Notes: generated by a model from the sequence alone, not told the origin. A DNA stretch of 64,000 nt from Bipolaris cookei (GCA_002286855.1 NRSV01000018.1:387100-451099); one strand, 5' to 3'. Counted from the stretch's first letter, positions 24,304-36,588 are shown. A program made the numbers and translations.

Positions 24304-25265
24304 GATGACCAGATCTTAGGGCTTTGGAGGGAGAGAAGAGGAGGATTTGAGTGTCAAAATTTCAAATCCAAGAGCTCAATTTGGGGGCCCTCCATGACCT
24401 TATAAAGATTGGTCTGCGAGTTGCCCACAAATGCATTATAGGATTCTCAAAGTGGTACTCAGCCCCACCCCTCCTGGGCCTAGGTCTCTCCTCTTTGGTA
24501 TCCGAGCTACGAGTACCAACAGCCGAACGTTTTCTCAAGCAGCTATTTCCAATTGGACCCTACACTGCTGAGTCAGCCCTAGCTATTCATTGCACGAGAT
24601 GATGTTCATGGCAATAGATAGTTGTCGGTACAGTCAGCACCAAGGTCCTGATTTATGCCAATGATGATGCAGCAGCAGCAGTATTCTTTCATCAGCTTAG
24701 TGCGGGGCAAATTTCCCGATTTTCTTTTCGCAAGGGATGAGTTGGTCACCAAGGTAAAGGTATCCTCTGGCGTAATATGATTGTCCTCATTCGCTCATGC
24801 GTCGTAGCACAAATGCGAAATCATTTTTCTTTGTAAACCTCGGTGGACGAGGATTCGAAACGCAATGCAAGATTGCTTACGGATGGAATATCATTTGCTC
24901 ATTCAGACAGGTGCAGTTGAGCAACCCCACTCAGGCGACCCTCGAAGAGTGGGTACAGTTCGTTGCCGGCAAGCAGAGAAGCTTAGCAAGCGGCTGAGTC
25001 TGTCCTGCTGTTTGGTCAGAATTAGGGCACAGGGCAGTTCAGTGAGTAGATAAGCAGGACTGGGCCTGGTGGTGTGTTGCCACAGTTCCTTGGTGGTGTG
25101 ATGTAGGAACACGTGATGAATGGCGTTTAGAAAGGCTACTCCCGGATGTGGGTGCTGGGGCTAGTCGCACGGACCCCTGACGATAGAGATGCTCCACCAA
25201 AATTTCTACAGCTCTAACTTTTAAACATAACCACCATTGTCTGCCTTCGTTCCCCGCTCTCGGCC
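24304..25265. other. Divergent promoter region
   Basis: Lies between the GMC oxidoreductase and the IPI3-like gene, which are transcribed away from each other. I see no supported gene. Confidence 0.5.
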
Positions 25266-26980
25266 ATGCTCACCGAACAATTCGTGGCTGCTATATCGGC
25301 TTCGACCAAGCCAAATACTGGAGTCCTCAAAGATGCGGGTATTTTCGTTCACGAGTTCCAGCCGCTGGCTGCTCAACGACAGGTCTTGAAGAAGAGCACA
25401 ACTGCGCCCAATGGCATCGCTGTGAGCACCACACACGTTTTCGCTGCGCAGTCGGAAAAGGCAGTCGTTCATGTGTATAATAGGGGAAAAGGCAACCAGG
25501 AAGCCCTTGTGCCCTTTCCAGAGAGGATCCATAGCATCGCGCTGGCAGCACATGATAGCGTGCTGTTGGCTGGAACAGAAAGTGGGCGAGTACTAGCTTG
25601 GGAGGTTAGTCGCGACACCGTCACAGATGCTATAGCTATGCATAGCTCTAACATTTTCTCTAGATCAGTTCGGGCCGCCTCGTCTCTACCTGTACTTCGC
25701 ACCTCCAGCCAGTGACGTGCATTGTCGTTGATCCGTCCTCCAACTTCTTTCTCTCTGGCTCCTCAGATGCTATGATTCACGTATGGGCCCTGCCTTCGAT
25801 ACTTTCCTTCTCGCCGGACGCCTCGCGCTCCCCCGTACATACCCTCTCTACCCACCGCGGTCCCATCTCTTCTATTGCCTGCGGGCACAGTTCAACCAGC
25901 GCCAACATTGCCGTATCTATATCGGGTGACAGGTCTGCTATTGTATGGGATTATCAAAATGGACAGGCTCTACGCACATACTTGTTACCGGAGATACCCA
26001 CTGCCGTCACTCTTGATCCTGCCGATCGCGCATTCTTTGTTGCCTACTCCGACGGTAGTTTGCAGACAATTGATTTCTACGACGAGGTGCAAAAGACTAC
26101 CTCAGTAAACGTCCTCCTTGGCAGTGCTTTGTCTCACCGCCCTATCCAGCCCTCGCCCAAGACGCGATTCAGTGCCGATTCGCAGAAGCTCGGTGGAGCC
26201 CTCAGCCTGAGTTTGAGTTGGGATGGTACAACGCTCATCTCTGGTCATGCAAGTGGCAAGATTGCTTCTTGGGATGTCGCTAAGTCAAACTATCTTTCAA
26301 CTCCAGCCAATCTTCCAGGGCCTGTCTCAAATTTACAGTTCCTCGCCCCCACAGGCTTTCCCAACGCACAGGAACCAACCTTCACCCTCCAGGCCATTGT
26401 CAAACCAAAACAAGACGCTGGACTTGCAGGTAGCAGAAATAGCCTAGTACCACCACATTATACCCTGAGCATGCAGCTGACGGGTCGGATACGCAGCCCT
26501 CACTTGTCTGCTAGTGAGCAAGGATGTGCAAGAAAAAGCGAGTTTGAAGAGGCCCTTATCCATCCTAGTTTTCCTACTAGCATGCTTGAGGAGAGTCTAG
26601 CCGAGCTGAACTTTTGCGGCACTCAGGCCAGGGCCAATGTCGCTCCGGCAGCCGACTTCATGGCCCTGGACACAGATGATGCAGGTGCCTCCGGAACTGC
26701 AGGCAACGCCCATCAAGCTGAAGTCAAAGAGCTCAAGGAACAGCTTGCGAGCCTCCAGCGCATCCAGAAAGTGACCTTTTCGCAGCTGTCGGAGCTGCGT
26801 GAGGAAAACAACTACTTCATGGCCCAAGAAAAGAAGCGGGCAGAACGTGCCAAGACACGAGCAAAGAAGACCAATGGCGCAAAGCATAGCCTTGATACTG
26901 CGGATGTGGAAATGAACGACGGCACCGACGCCATTTCTGATTCAGGGCTAAGTGATGCTCGGGCAGACGAAACGCCTTGA
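25266..26980 (+). CDS. IPI3: Ipi3-like WD40 pre-rRNA processing protein
   Basis: A 551-residue WD-repeat protein resembling Ipi3/Crb3, a subunit of the nuclear Rix1 complex that acts in ITS2 processing and maturation of pre-60S ribosomes. Two exons, 25266-25604 and 25664-26980, are joined across a 59-base intron; the second exon resumes in frame with ISSGRLV. Recognisable propeller blades include VLLAGTESGRVLAWE, FLSGSSDAMIHVWAL, VSISGDRSAIVWDYQNG and LISGHASGKIASWDV. The blade region covers about residues 1-400. Beyond it a charged coiled coil (AEVKELKEQLASLQRIQ to the RAERAKTRAKK stretch) and an acidic tail match the Ipi3 layout, where this tail helps the complex assemble. Confidence 0.88.
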
Positions 26981-27483
26981 GCGTTAACAATGCCAGAGGC
27001 TCAAGCTTTTTCTCCTGCATTACAGGGGAGAAGAAATGACGCATATGCTTGCAAATGTATCCATGGCTTCCGAATACTTGGATTCGAGTGTGAGCTTGTG
27101 AGACTTCCACGCCCAGTCTGCATGTCACAGCAGGTCAAGAAGATGCGTAATAGACGCTCGTTACCAACACCCCACGCCACCTTTCCCAGCCTGTACCCAT
27201 GGAAGACAATTACTGCTGTGTTGCGAGAACCCCCAAGAACGCCTTTTCTAGAACGTCAGCCACGGATTACAAGCCCTCCAATCCACGACGCCCACAGAGC
27301 GAGGCTACCTTGGGCGGTTGAATGTTATCATTGTGTAACCATTGACGAAATTGGTTACATGACGCAAGCACGACGCTGTGCCTTGGATTCTGCGCTCGAA
27401 TCATAGTCAGGTATCCTTACAGAAGACACTGAAGCGGCTCAGTCCAGTTCTGTTCAATCACGCATCATATGCTTGACCTCTGT

Positions 27484-27602
27484 TCAGACTTGCTGTTAGT
27501 CAGTTGGATCGACGGACTGAAAACCTAAATAGGAAATTCCGGATGGAAACTGACCTTATCAGGGTTTCAGTCCGTCGATCCAACTGACCGATAGCAAGTC
27601 TG
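27484..27602. mobile_element. Foldback MITE, hAT-like
   Basis: Two arms of about 40 bases (27485-27524 and 27563-27602) form an inverted repeat with about 37 matching positions. Both outer ends read CAGACTTGCT inward, and the inner part shares GTTGGATCGACGGACTGAAA. The arms enclose a spacer of about 40 bases. The same seven bases, CCTCTGT, lie immediately outside on both sides (27477-27483 and 27603-27609), extending to 7 of 8 if one more base is included. A CA-starting inverted repeat with a 7-8 base duplication fits a non-autonomous hAT-type element. It has no coding capacity. Confidence 0.75.
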
Positions 27603-28323
27603 CCTCTGTCGCTGTGTTGCAACAACGACCATGCGCGGTAGGGGCCTTAAGGCTTTCATACCGGGATATCGTTGCTTGCGAGCGGAGTAGATATTGCAAG
27701 AGAAGGAAAGGATAGACCTATGTAATATTTTGTCTCACTGTTATAAAACACAGCCCCAACTTCCACTAAGCAACTGCATAAGGGTAAAATGACTAGCAGT
27801 GTGCGATCCGGGAAGCCGGTGGAAAACCAGGCGGAAAACTAAGTTCAATCCCATAGTGGGGGTAGGCGAAGTAATGGACCTGAATACGGAGCCTTCCTCT
27901 TGCCCGATCGGCGTTGCCTCTCGTATACGCCCGCCCCCTATCTTTTACAAAAGCCCCGTCAATATGATAGTAATGCCGAAGCTACCTTCTCTGTAGGATA
28001 TGACTCCGGTTAACTCCGTAAACTTTGTCCCATGACAATACAAGCGGACAAAAAAAGTGAAGAAACGCAAACAGGGCGAAGAGAGCAGAATTAAGAGAGA
28101 AAGCAAAAAGCAAAAAACCCCTTGCTTACTGTTAAACCTACTAACTCTCTTCTTCTTTTACCCGGGGTGTTCCACGTAAGAACCCCTAACTTGGTAAAAC
28201 CTACGAACAATCGTTCCAGCTGTATGCAATAGAGTTGCATCAGCAATCGAAGCAAGCAAACTTTGGTTTTTGAACCGTTCGCGTCTGACACACCGTATAA
28301 AATTTTCCGTTATTTTTTACTTG

Positions 28324-28329
28324 CCTTTC

Positions 28330-28362
<33 letters not shown>

Positions 28363-28386
28363 AAAAAACTTCTTCTTCTTCTTTTC
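28324..28386. repeat. Pyrimidine tract
   Basis: A stretch of nearly pure C and T on the top strand (repeated TTTTC units, a run of twelve T, then TTC units), interrupted only by a short A run near 28363-28368. Confidence 0.85.
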
Positions 28387-29790
28387 CACGCCATGGAGAA
28401 GAAGGGTTAGCAGGGGGGGAATGAAGAAAAAGAAGTAAAAACAGTGAACCAAAAAAAAACGAACCGCTTTGCTCATTTTCTCTCTCCCTTCCCTCTCTCT
28501 CTCTGTGTGTCGATATTAGGCGTAGTAAGGCCATTCTTATATAACCACCGGGCGTAATCGCCTACGTTTACGAGCACCCCTGGACTCCACAATTATGTCT
28601 GAGGATTCGAATATTACAACGAATACTAGCATTCAGCTAGATTGCAACTTATAGCCCATGTCATTAATACAATTCGATTATTGTTATTTTTGTTACTGTC
28701 GTATTCCCTTAAACTAACTAAACTCGACAATTACAAACACCCTGTGATTGTTGTGTTCCCTATCCTTTTTCCCCCCGCACTACTGTGCGTTGCCGCTAGC
28801 TTCCTGCCTGCAGCTTGGCTTCCTGTTTCTCCCCCTTCCCCTCATTTCCCCTCGATCTTCCCTCAACATGTTCTCCAAAAGAAAACATGAGCTAGCGTAC
28901 TGTGCATTATCTACCATCCTGATTATAGTTTGTTAATTGCTATCACTGTTTTAGTACTACCTAATCAAAAGGCCGCGTCATACATGCACACATCGCATCA
29001 TCTATTGGCACTCAAAGTTTTTTTTTGAATATTGTTGATATTTTTTTTCTGGCTGTCAATTCTAGTCCTCTGCACTGTCTGTCCACTCAGCCGTCGTTGA
29101 CGACAAATGAGAGTGAACCCTTGGTCGTTGGTACATGCTGAGCGGGATCTGGAACCTCAATCCTTGTCGCCGATCGCGTCTGTTCGAGGACCCCCCAGAC
29201 ATTACACGTATCGTATCCAAAGACTTCATATTGATGACGAGGCATTTTCCAGTGCAGCGACAGAAATCCACCTATACCGAATAGTGTTTTGTGTTACACT
29301 GAAAGAAAGTGTCTGTTTGATTAAAGTATGCCAAAGACGTTGACAGTTGGCTAATAATACTACAGAAAAGGGAACAAACAAGGGCCATGATAAAGATGCT
29401 CAACTCTAAGATCGATCACCTTGAGGTAGATAGTCTTTGGTGTTCATCATGATCTTGAATCCTTGCGGGGTTGGTGTGTAGGTAAGAAGTCAAAGTACAG
29501 TACTCCGCCCTCGCTAGAAGAACAATGGATAATGGATGGATGCTAGAGTAAAAGTAGATTCATGTCCAATCAAGCCCAAGAATAGGCACTCAAGGTGTAT
29601 TCGCTTTTCCATGTATAGAGGTAGCTGGTAAGTGTCCCGGAAGGGAGTAAGAAATTTGTTGGCCGTTGTTCGTCGTCAATGTTGGAAGGCCGTATAGATG
29701 ATGTTGGCTGTACGGAAGGTGTCGCTAAGATGTTGGAGAAAAGCCGTGAAAAGTACCGCAAATGAACCGAAACCATGTAAAGCAAGGCGT

Positions 29791-31773
29791 TTACGAAGAA
29801 TGTGATTTGTGTCGACCTTTGTTACCTGTAGCGTACTCGCCACCAGGACACCATTGTTCCGGTTCAAAGTCTGGATTCATAAAGTGCGCGGTGTTGAAGT
29901 GAGAACTTGAGAGTGTAAGTAGAATATTAGCGCACGAACAAGGGATAATGCTTACTTGCGAAAGATGGACGTCTGGAACGGCTGCACCTGCATCGAAGAC
30001 CCGAACCCAGGCTCCAGTTCGTACATGGATGGCCTAAAAGGGCCACCTCGCTCAACGCCTATGGGGGCTGCTCTATCGATGCTTACAGGAGGCGGGGGAG
30101 GATGTATGGGGAGTGTCACAGGAGGTTGTTCGAGATTGATGTTGTGATGGCTTGCTGGGTTGTACTGACTCGTATTACTGGTGTGGATCGGTGCAACAAA
30201 GTCTAAGTGTGAGGAGCTGACCGGGGATATCGATGCTGTTGTTGGAGCATAGGGTTGCACAGGTGTAACCTGGGAGTGAGAAGCGGGGCTGGGACTGAAG
30301 TCGTACGACAACGAAGGCCATCGCTGACCTAGGCCGAGACTAGAGGGGTATATTCCCGGGATCATGTTCATGACGTCGCCAACGTTTGTTGCGGTCGGTA
30401 TGAATTCGTCAGTGTAGTTGGCCAGGGCAACCTGAAGTGGTTGCTGCTGGGGCACGGGCTGATGCTGGACCTGGGGTATGTCCCCAGCTTTGTACAGGAT
30501 ATCGTAGTGGCCGCTAGTCGTAGTCAGAAAGTGCCAAAAGGGAAAAGTCTGCGCTAAGATGGTAGACTCACGGCCTGTAGAGTAGCCTTAACATGGGGGC
30601 ACCGGATACTGGATGATGGTGTGCGTCTGTCGGCTCAGAATAGAAGCTGCGGTTGATCTCTTCGCCAGGCGAGCGGTCCAGATACCAGACCTCGATGCCG
30701 AAACCTGCCGGCTTGACTAGGGCTTCGGCGAGAGCAGCGATGCCGACATTGTCAGCTTCACACTGCGTGGGCTCGATGTTGTTGGCACAGTATCCTCTGA
30801 CGTCCCCGTTGTCAATGAAATGGACAAAGTCATCAGCATGCGTCTGCACCCAGGCGCTGGCCAGGAGCTAACGGGCATGGTCAGCAATATCAAGGAAAAA
30901 AAGGAGATGCACAAAGCCAACCTTGACATAGGTGATGATTGCCATGGACTCGCCCATGTCGTTGAAGGTGCGGAGCAGGATGTCGGCGGCCTGGCCATCC
31001 ATGTTGCGCAGCGAGTTGGCCAGCTTGTGCAAGAGCTCAAATGCCTCCTCGGCAAAATCGATCCAAATGTCACGCGAATAACCAATGTGATCCAGGAGGT
31101 TGCCGAGTGAGTTCAGACGGGCCTCTTCTTCAGCAAATTTGTTGACATCGCCCACGCTCAACAGAGCCTCAAAGTAGGTGAAGGCGATTGCTGTTTGCGT
31201 TAGCACCAGCACCAGCACCAGCAACAGAGAGGGTTGAGCAGGCACAGGCGCCATGCAAACTTACCCCGCCATCCACAATGACCATCGCCACGACAGGTGC
31301 GGAAGTAGGCGTATTTGGCGGGCAAGGCAGCCGTCTTGACTTGGTAAACCGGATCTGCGGTGGCATACTGCGTCGTGATAGCAGCGCTGCTTTGGCGCTC
31401 GCCCACAAGTGGGCCCTTGGGCGGTCAGCGCGCTTTCCAAAATCACAGGCGCACGCTCACTTACAGTAGCCTCGGGCTCGTACTCGCTCGACAGCTTCTG
31501 CAGCTGGGCATACTCTTCGTCAGAGGGATACGCAGCCATGTTGAGGTGGGGGTCGCGGTGTTGATGTTGATGTTGGCGGCCTGGGTGTTGGTGGTGGCCA
31601 GTGTGGTAATGATTATAGCTCCCGGAGGGAAGGACCGGGGCGCGGATAGCGAACGCCAATCCGCTTTGGTAGTGGCTCTGTGCCGGCACTCCATAGTGGT
31701 CTTGGTGCACATGGGCATGCGGGTGATGGTGGCCATGAGGATCAAAGCCCGTCAACACCGGCTGCCTGTTCAT
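29791..31773 (-). CDS. Otubain-type deubiquitinase (OTUB1-like)
   Basis: A 565-residue cysteine protease of the otubain (peptidase C65) family, which cleaves ubiquitin chains. Six exons: 31773-31465, 31415-31265, 31190-30922, 30867-30572, 30513-29956 and 29905-29791. The catalytic Asp-Gly-x-Cys motif is RGDGHCGWR (Cys near residue 150), split from AIAFTYFEALL by an intron. The catalytic His is in GHYDILYK (near residue 344), with family segments VRGYCANNIEP and GIEVWYLDR between. Human OTUB1 has about 270 residues. Here a His-rich N-terminus (about residues 10-80) and a Pro/Ser-rich C-terminal extension of about 200 residues are added. If the last intron were retained, translation would stop after FRK. 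Splicing it instead adds NTAHFMNPDFEPEQW, which looks like a conserved fungal C-terminal motif. Confidence 0.9.
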
Positions 31774-33584
31774 GGCGACTATAATTTGGCGGTAAGTCTC
31801 TGTGTGTTTGTGTGGGTGAGGGTGTGGGATGGGAGCTGCAACGCTCTCAATCTCCGCACGCGATTTGTCCTGACCTGCTTTGCTTGGTGGGCGGTGGGCG
31901 TGACTGGCCTCGATGGCTGGCAATTGGACCAAAGGATTCCACAGCAGCGTCGGTAATGCGCATCGATCTCAGCACCAATTCGCCCACGAGCTACTGGCGC
32001 GAGGGCAGCAGCGCCTTTAGTAGGCGCAGAGGCGCGCGGCGCCGGGCTGGAAGCTGTGTCGTTGCTGTGTCGTTGCTGTGATACCCACCGACGCCCAGGG
32101 GCACAGCGCCAATATATCGGAGAGACAGGACAGATGTTTGCGGCGTGGAAGTGGAAGCTGACCTGCCAGGCACCAAGACAAGTCTGCAACACTTTGGTCC
32201 AGTCGCTTTGCAATGCCCTATTCTTGTTGCACTGGGGGGGAGGGGGGCTGGGAGGCGAACTCAGGGCGTATATATGTGTGTGTGAGAGAGAGAGAGATTG
32301 TGCACAAGAGAGAGAAAGAAACGGGCGTGACGGCGTACAAGAGCGAGGCCATGCACACAGGCACACACATACACAATCAGCGCCTAGATACATCAAACAA
32401 AAGCAACTGTTAACGAGAGGGGGGTGTGGGCGGGAGGGGGCAAGACCATGACCCATGGCACGTCGGCCAGGGCAAAGCGGCACTGTATGCGCAACAGGAC
32501 TGGGCGTGTGATATCCCATCGCTTTGCCCAACTAGTCCTGATGGAACCGGAGTCTGGAAATTGAAGTGCACTCTGACTCTCTTTCTGGCCTCTTCCACGA
32601 CTCTGCAAAGGCCATGGCCGAGCAAAGAACCGGGGGCGGCTCAGCCAACGCTCACACAGCCGCCAACCGGAGCATTTGGAGCCAGTCACTGCCAGTGTGA
32701 GGCTGGCCGAGGGTGCAAACCGATCAGCACCAGCAGCAATGGCAACAGCAGCACCAGCAGCAGATGCGGCAGCCGATGCTGTGTGACGGCGGCAAGAATC
32801 GTCTCCAAGCACAGCATCACCGAGGCAGCCCATGGCGTCGAGAACAAGGCAAGCCCTCTCACACGAGGCCGGGGGTGCATTACATGATTCGCTGTGCACT
32901 TCCAAGGTGCTGATGCGACAGGAAAAAATAAAAATAAGAATAAGAGTTCCCGCACACCCGAGAGATAGCCTAGACAGGTTACCGATCCCACGCCAAGTGC
33001 GAGTCAGGAAAGGCGTGGGCTCGCTTGATACCAGCTACCCTCGTCCCATGCCCGCTTCCCCGGGGCGTAGCGCCGTTGTCGTCGGGAACTCCCTTTGCTC
33101 TCATTCGTACTCGTAATCAATCAAGCTTCAGTGTACTGCGTCACGCACACTCCACTCTCTACAGCGCACCCGTCCCTGGAGGATGCCGCCCACGGCCACG
33201 CAACCAGGTCTCTGGAATGTTGCATTGACAAAACAAGGCCGTCATGCATCACTCTCACTACGCACAAGTGGACCGTCGCTGCTGACCCATGGCTAATTAA
33301 CTAGTACCCGCTGTGGCAGTTGCGTGACCAAGCGTGACCGACCATCTCCGCCGTCCAACTGACCATGTTGAAACGCCTCTGCTGCCAGTGGACGAACGCT
33401 CTAGTCTCGTGTTACCCCGTGGGCCAACCCTCACCCATCGCTCCGAGCAACCTCATGCCATGTCTCAAATCTTCCCCAGGTGAGGACCGCCTTGGTCACG
33501 GTAATGTACAACCCTCCGGACGCCCCCGTGTCCCGGAAACCCAGTTGCGGGTCGTCTTGTGAAGCCCACGACCGATGATGCAGG
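31774..33584. other. Gene-free interval
   Basis: Contains the otubain promoter and 5' leader on one side and the CSN2 3' UTR on the other. The overlapping frames are low-complexity (GA, CA and CAG-type repeats) with no supported protein. Confidence 0.45.
32281..32320. repeat. GA-rich microsatellite
   Basis: An imperfect GA repeat upstream of the otubain gene. No coding role is visible. Confidence 0.8.
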
Positions 33585-35332
33585 TCATCCTTTGCTCACC
33601 ACGCCTGCCTGGCGTCCTGGGCCCTTGCCCTTTGGTCGCCCTGACTTGGCTCCCATGGAGCTCTGGTTCCACCCCATACCTGGAGCCCCGCCAGGAGTGA
33701 ACTGAGACCCACTCTCGTCAGACTTGAAGCCCTCGCCCTCGTTTAGCACCGTCTGCCACAGCACTCCAATGGCGCTGCTCCATTCCTTGATCGCCTGCAC
33801 CCGATCCATGTCTGTGCTACTCTCAATCTCCACAGTTCCGTTCTGCTGGTTGATCTTGCCGCGTAACCGCTTGTCAACAATCAGAAACCCTACAATCTCC
33901 TGCACTTCGGACAGAGAAATCTTGAGCTGTTTCGAGATAAAAGCTAGGGTAAACCGCGTGTAGGGCGCAACGAGCTTCACAATCGCCTTGGTACGCACAT
34001 TGCGCGTCACTTCGTCAATGTTCTCGGCAATAAAGGGATCCTGGAGCAAGTCACGGTTGTTTTGCAGAATCTTCTCGTATCCGTGAATATCCTCCAGCTG
34101 ATAAGCATTGACCAGGTCAGTCATGGTGGAGATACGTGGATCGTTCTGATACGGCTTGGTCTCCTGCGAGTCAAACGGATTGATATCCGAACCCGAGAGC
34201 ATGGTGGCAAGAACCAGGTACTTCAGGACCTGAATGCGTTGAAGCGAGCCAGCCTCGTCGTAATTCTTGAAACTCTCGAAGAAATCACTCTGTGCCCCCT
34301 TCCAGTTCTCTGCTAAGAGTTAGCGCTGGCTGCATGACTTGTGTAGCATGGATGTGGGTGGTGCTTGCCTTCGCTCATGTGCATCTTGCCACCGCATTCG
34401 CGGATGATGCCCATAATCTTGGGATGTGGAACTGCTGACTTGACCTTGAGTGCTCGCTGGTAGAGAGCCTTTCGGAGGGTTAGAGGGCATGCATATGGAA
34501 TTGCATTGGGACGACTGACCTTTAGTCGCTTATTGTTCCTAGTCTCAGCATACATGAGAATCTCGAGCGAATAGACCTCCAATGAGTATGTGCCTTTGCT
34601 TGGGTCGTCTGTGCCGTCTTCCCGTTGGCAGGCCTTGTGTAGCTCGCGGAGCTTCTCGGTAAGCTGACGATAGTCCTTCCTGTCCAGCCATAGCCGGGCA
34701 AGCTTGATGTTGGTCTTGAGCCACAGCCGCTCGTTGTTGGTACTCTGGAAGATGTCTAAGGTCAGGGCGTAGAAGTTCTCCATGCAGCGATAAGCGTCGG
34801 CGTCTTCTGCGGCTTTTTCTATAAAGTCGAGCATGTTGTTTATTGACTTTTCCGAGTAGTTGCGCGTCACGGCAGACTTGACGTAGGTGAGAAGCTCCTT
34901 GTAGTGCTCGACTGCCTGTCTGTTTATTAGCTGTGGCGCTCTCGTTGTCGTGGCGGCATGTACGTGCCTTGTCATAGCGCGCCAGCTTGAACTCGAGCTT
35001 GATGGCCTGCTTCAGCCCTTTGAAGCCCCTTTGTCCCTGTCAGCTCATATCCATGACACCAGATGTGAGTGTCGCGTACCATTCTGACTTTTCCTGCTCC
35101 AGTGCAGGCATGCCCAGAAATTCATCTATGGCCGCCTCGGGGTCGTCGGCCTTGAGCTGCTTTGCATTGTAGTACTTGTTTTCGATGTCGACGTCGCCAC
35201 TCTCCTCGTCGTCGTCATCCTCGTATTCGAAGTCATACCTCAGGGATTGGTTAGACAAGGAGCCAGTGTACAAGCAAGCGCAACTTACTCCTCCTCGCCG
35301 GAATCTTGCATGAAGTCGTCATCGTCCGACAT
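33585..35332 (-). CDS. CSN2: COP9 signalosome subunit 2
   Basis: A 494-residue protein matching Csn2 (CsnB in Aspergillus), a PCI-domain scaffold subunit of the COP9 signalosome, which removes Nedd8 from cullin ubiquitin ligases. Six exons: 35332-35289, 35238-35080, 35028-34968, 34915-34520, 34468-34369 and 34309-33585. The acidic N-terminus (YDFEYEDDDDEESGDVDIEN) and KYYNAKQLKADDPEAAI are characteristic, followed by helical repeats such as KSAVTRNYSEKSINNMLDF. The PCI domain spans about residues 310-430 (FISKQLKISLSEVQEIVGFL). The C-terminal ~60 residues are Gly- and basic-rich. Two introns, after residue 88 and after the first base of codon 254, begin with GC instead of GT (AAG|GCACGT and AAG|GCAAGC), because only these sites keep the conserved frame. 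Confidence 0.93.
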
Positions 35333-36588
35333 GTTTGTGGGTTAGAGATGTGCAATGTGCAATGCAGTTAGGACTGGTGGGGGGTTCGTCGAGATATGAG
35401 ATGCTGGGCCTGAATTGCTCCGCTGGGATGTTTGCTGGTATGTAGATCAGCAGGGCCAACTGCGACTTGTTTGTCTACGTGAGGCGGTGATGGTGGTAAT
35501 GGTGGTGCCTGCGCGTTAGTAGAGCCGCCCCACTTGCGCGGGGCTAATAAGCTGAGCTCCCCAGGCCGCCATCCCACCTGCACTTGGACTGCGAGGCCGG
35601 TCACGTGCCATGGCGTATTCGGAGCGAGTTACTAGTGAGTTGTACGTGTACGTATGTACGTACGGAGATGTGTGCTACATGATGCACAGTCAGCACCAAG
35701 TAGCCCAGTGCGTCCCCAAGCCGGCACTCGGGCTTGGGCATGTGACATGTTTTGAGTGCAGCCCTACTGTTGAGCCCCAACAGTCCTGTGCCCACACACG
35801 GCTTTGGGCGCGTCAAGATGCAGGGACTCGGCGAGCCAGGCCAGAGAGTCGACAAGACGGCTCTTGGTTCATGGCCAAAAGGCCGGTGGGATTGGCGTGG
35901 GCGCTGGATTGGGCCGAGCATCGTGAGTCTGGTACGGCATCTGGTACCTCGACCTTCTTTTTTCTGACCGGTCTCACACGTGGAGTTCCCCGGACATTCG
36001 TATCCCAGATACCCTATCAGCTACTCGCACTCGCTCTCTGCACCCATATCGCCCGCCTTGGTTCGCCCTCTACCCCCCTGCCGTCATCCGAGCGCAATCA
36101 TTCGACACCCTCTGCACTCAGATCCTGCTACCTGCCACCATGCCCGCTCTTCTCCCGCTCTTCTCCCGCCGGCATTGGTGCGCTCACGGCTCTGGTAAGT
36201 TCCTCATGGGTCGCCTTGACACCCGAGCGCTTGCTATCGAGGCTGTGAGGTGGTCGCGTGGGTGTGACCAGTGCTAATCACCCTTTTAGGCTTAACCTTG
36301 CTATGAGGGTGCATCTTCAACTCCACTGCTGCATCCGCCCCATCGTTTGCCTCTCCACACACCAGCATCTGGATCCCTCACAACTTGACACAACCACCCC
36401 TGCCGCCTGCTGCTAGGAGCCCTGCCTGCCACGCCTAAATACTCTTCTTGCCGCCACCCTCGCCGGCCCAGCTGCCACTCTTGCCCTTTATCTTCCGTCC
36501 AGACAACGCGCGCGCGCCGCGCCCTTCTGCTCCCTGAGCCCACAAAACCAACCCATCGCGGCCTCCTCCCCCCTTCTCGACTATCACC
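35333..36588. promoter_or_regulatory. Divergent CSN2/RHO3 intergenic region
   Basis: This 1.26-kb interval separates two divergently transcribed genes and must hold both promoters. At about 35640-35663 several GTACGT/ACGTAC units are packed together, a self-complementary cluster that could be a regulatory site. From 36300 to 36580 the top strand is pyrimidine-rich, as is common in leaders just upstream of fungal start codons. Confidence 0.5.

Larger units (their letters stand above)
26981..29790. other. 2.8-kb gene-free, AT-rich region
   Basis: No supported gene. The region contains a 119-base foldback element (27484-27602), a long pyrimidine tract (28324-28386), and AT-rich stretches from about 28000 to 29050 that could be decayed repeat sequence. 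The last part is the 3' UTR of the otubain gene, which ends at 29791. Confidence 0.45.

Noticed and set aside
28490..28930. An LTR of a retrotransposon
   Set aside because: No second copy, no TG...CA borders and no primer-binding site could be seen.
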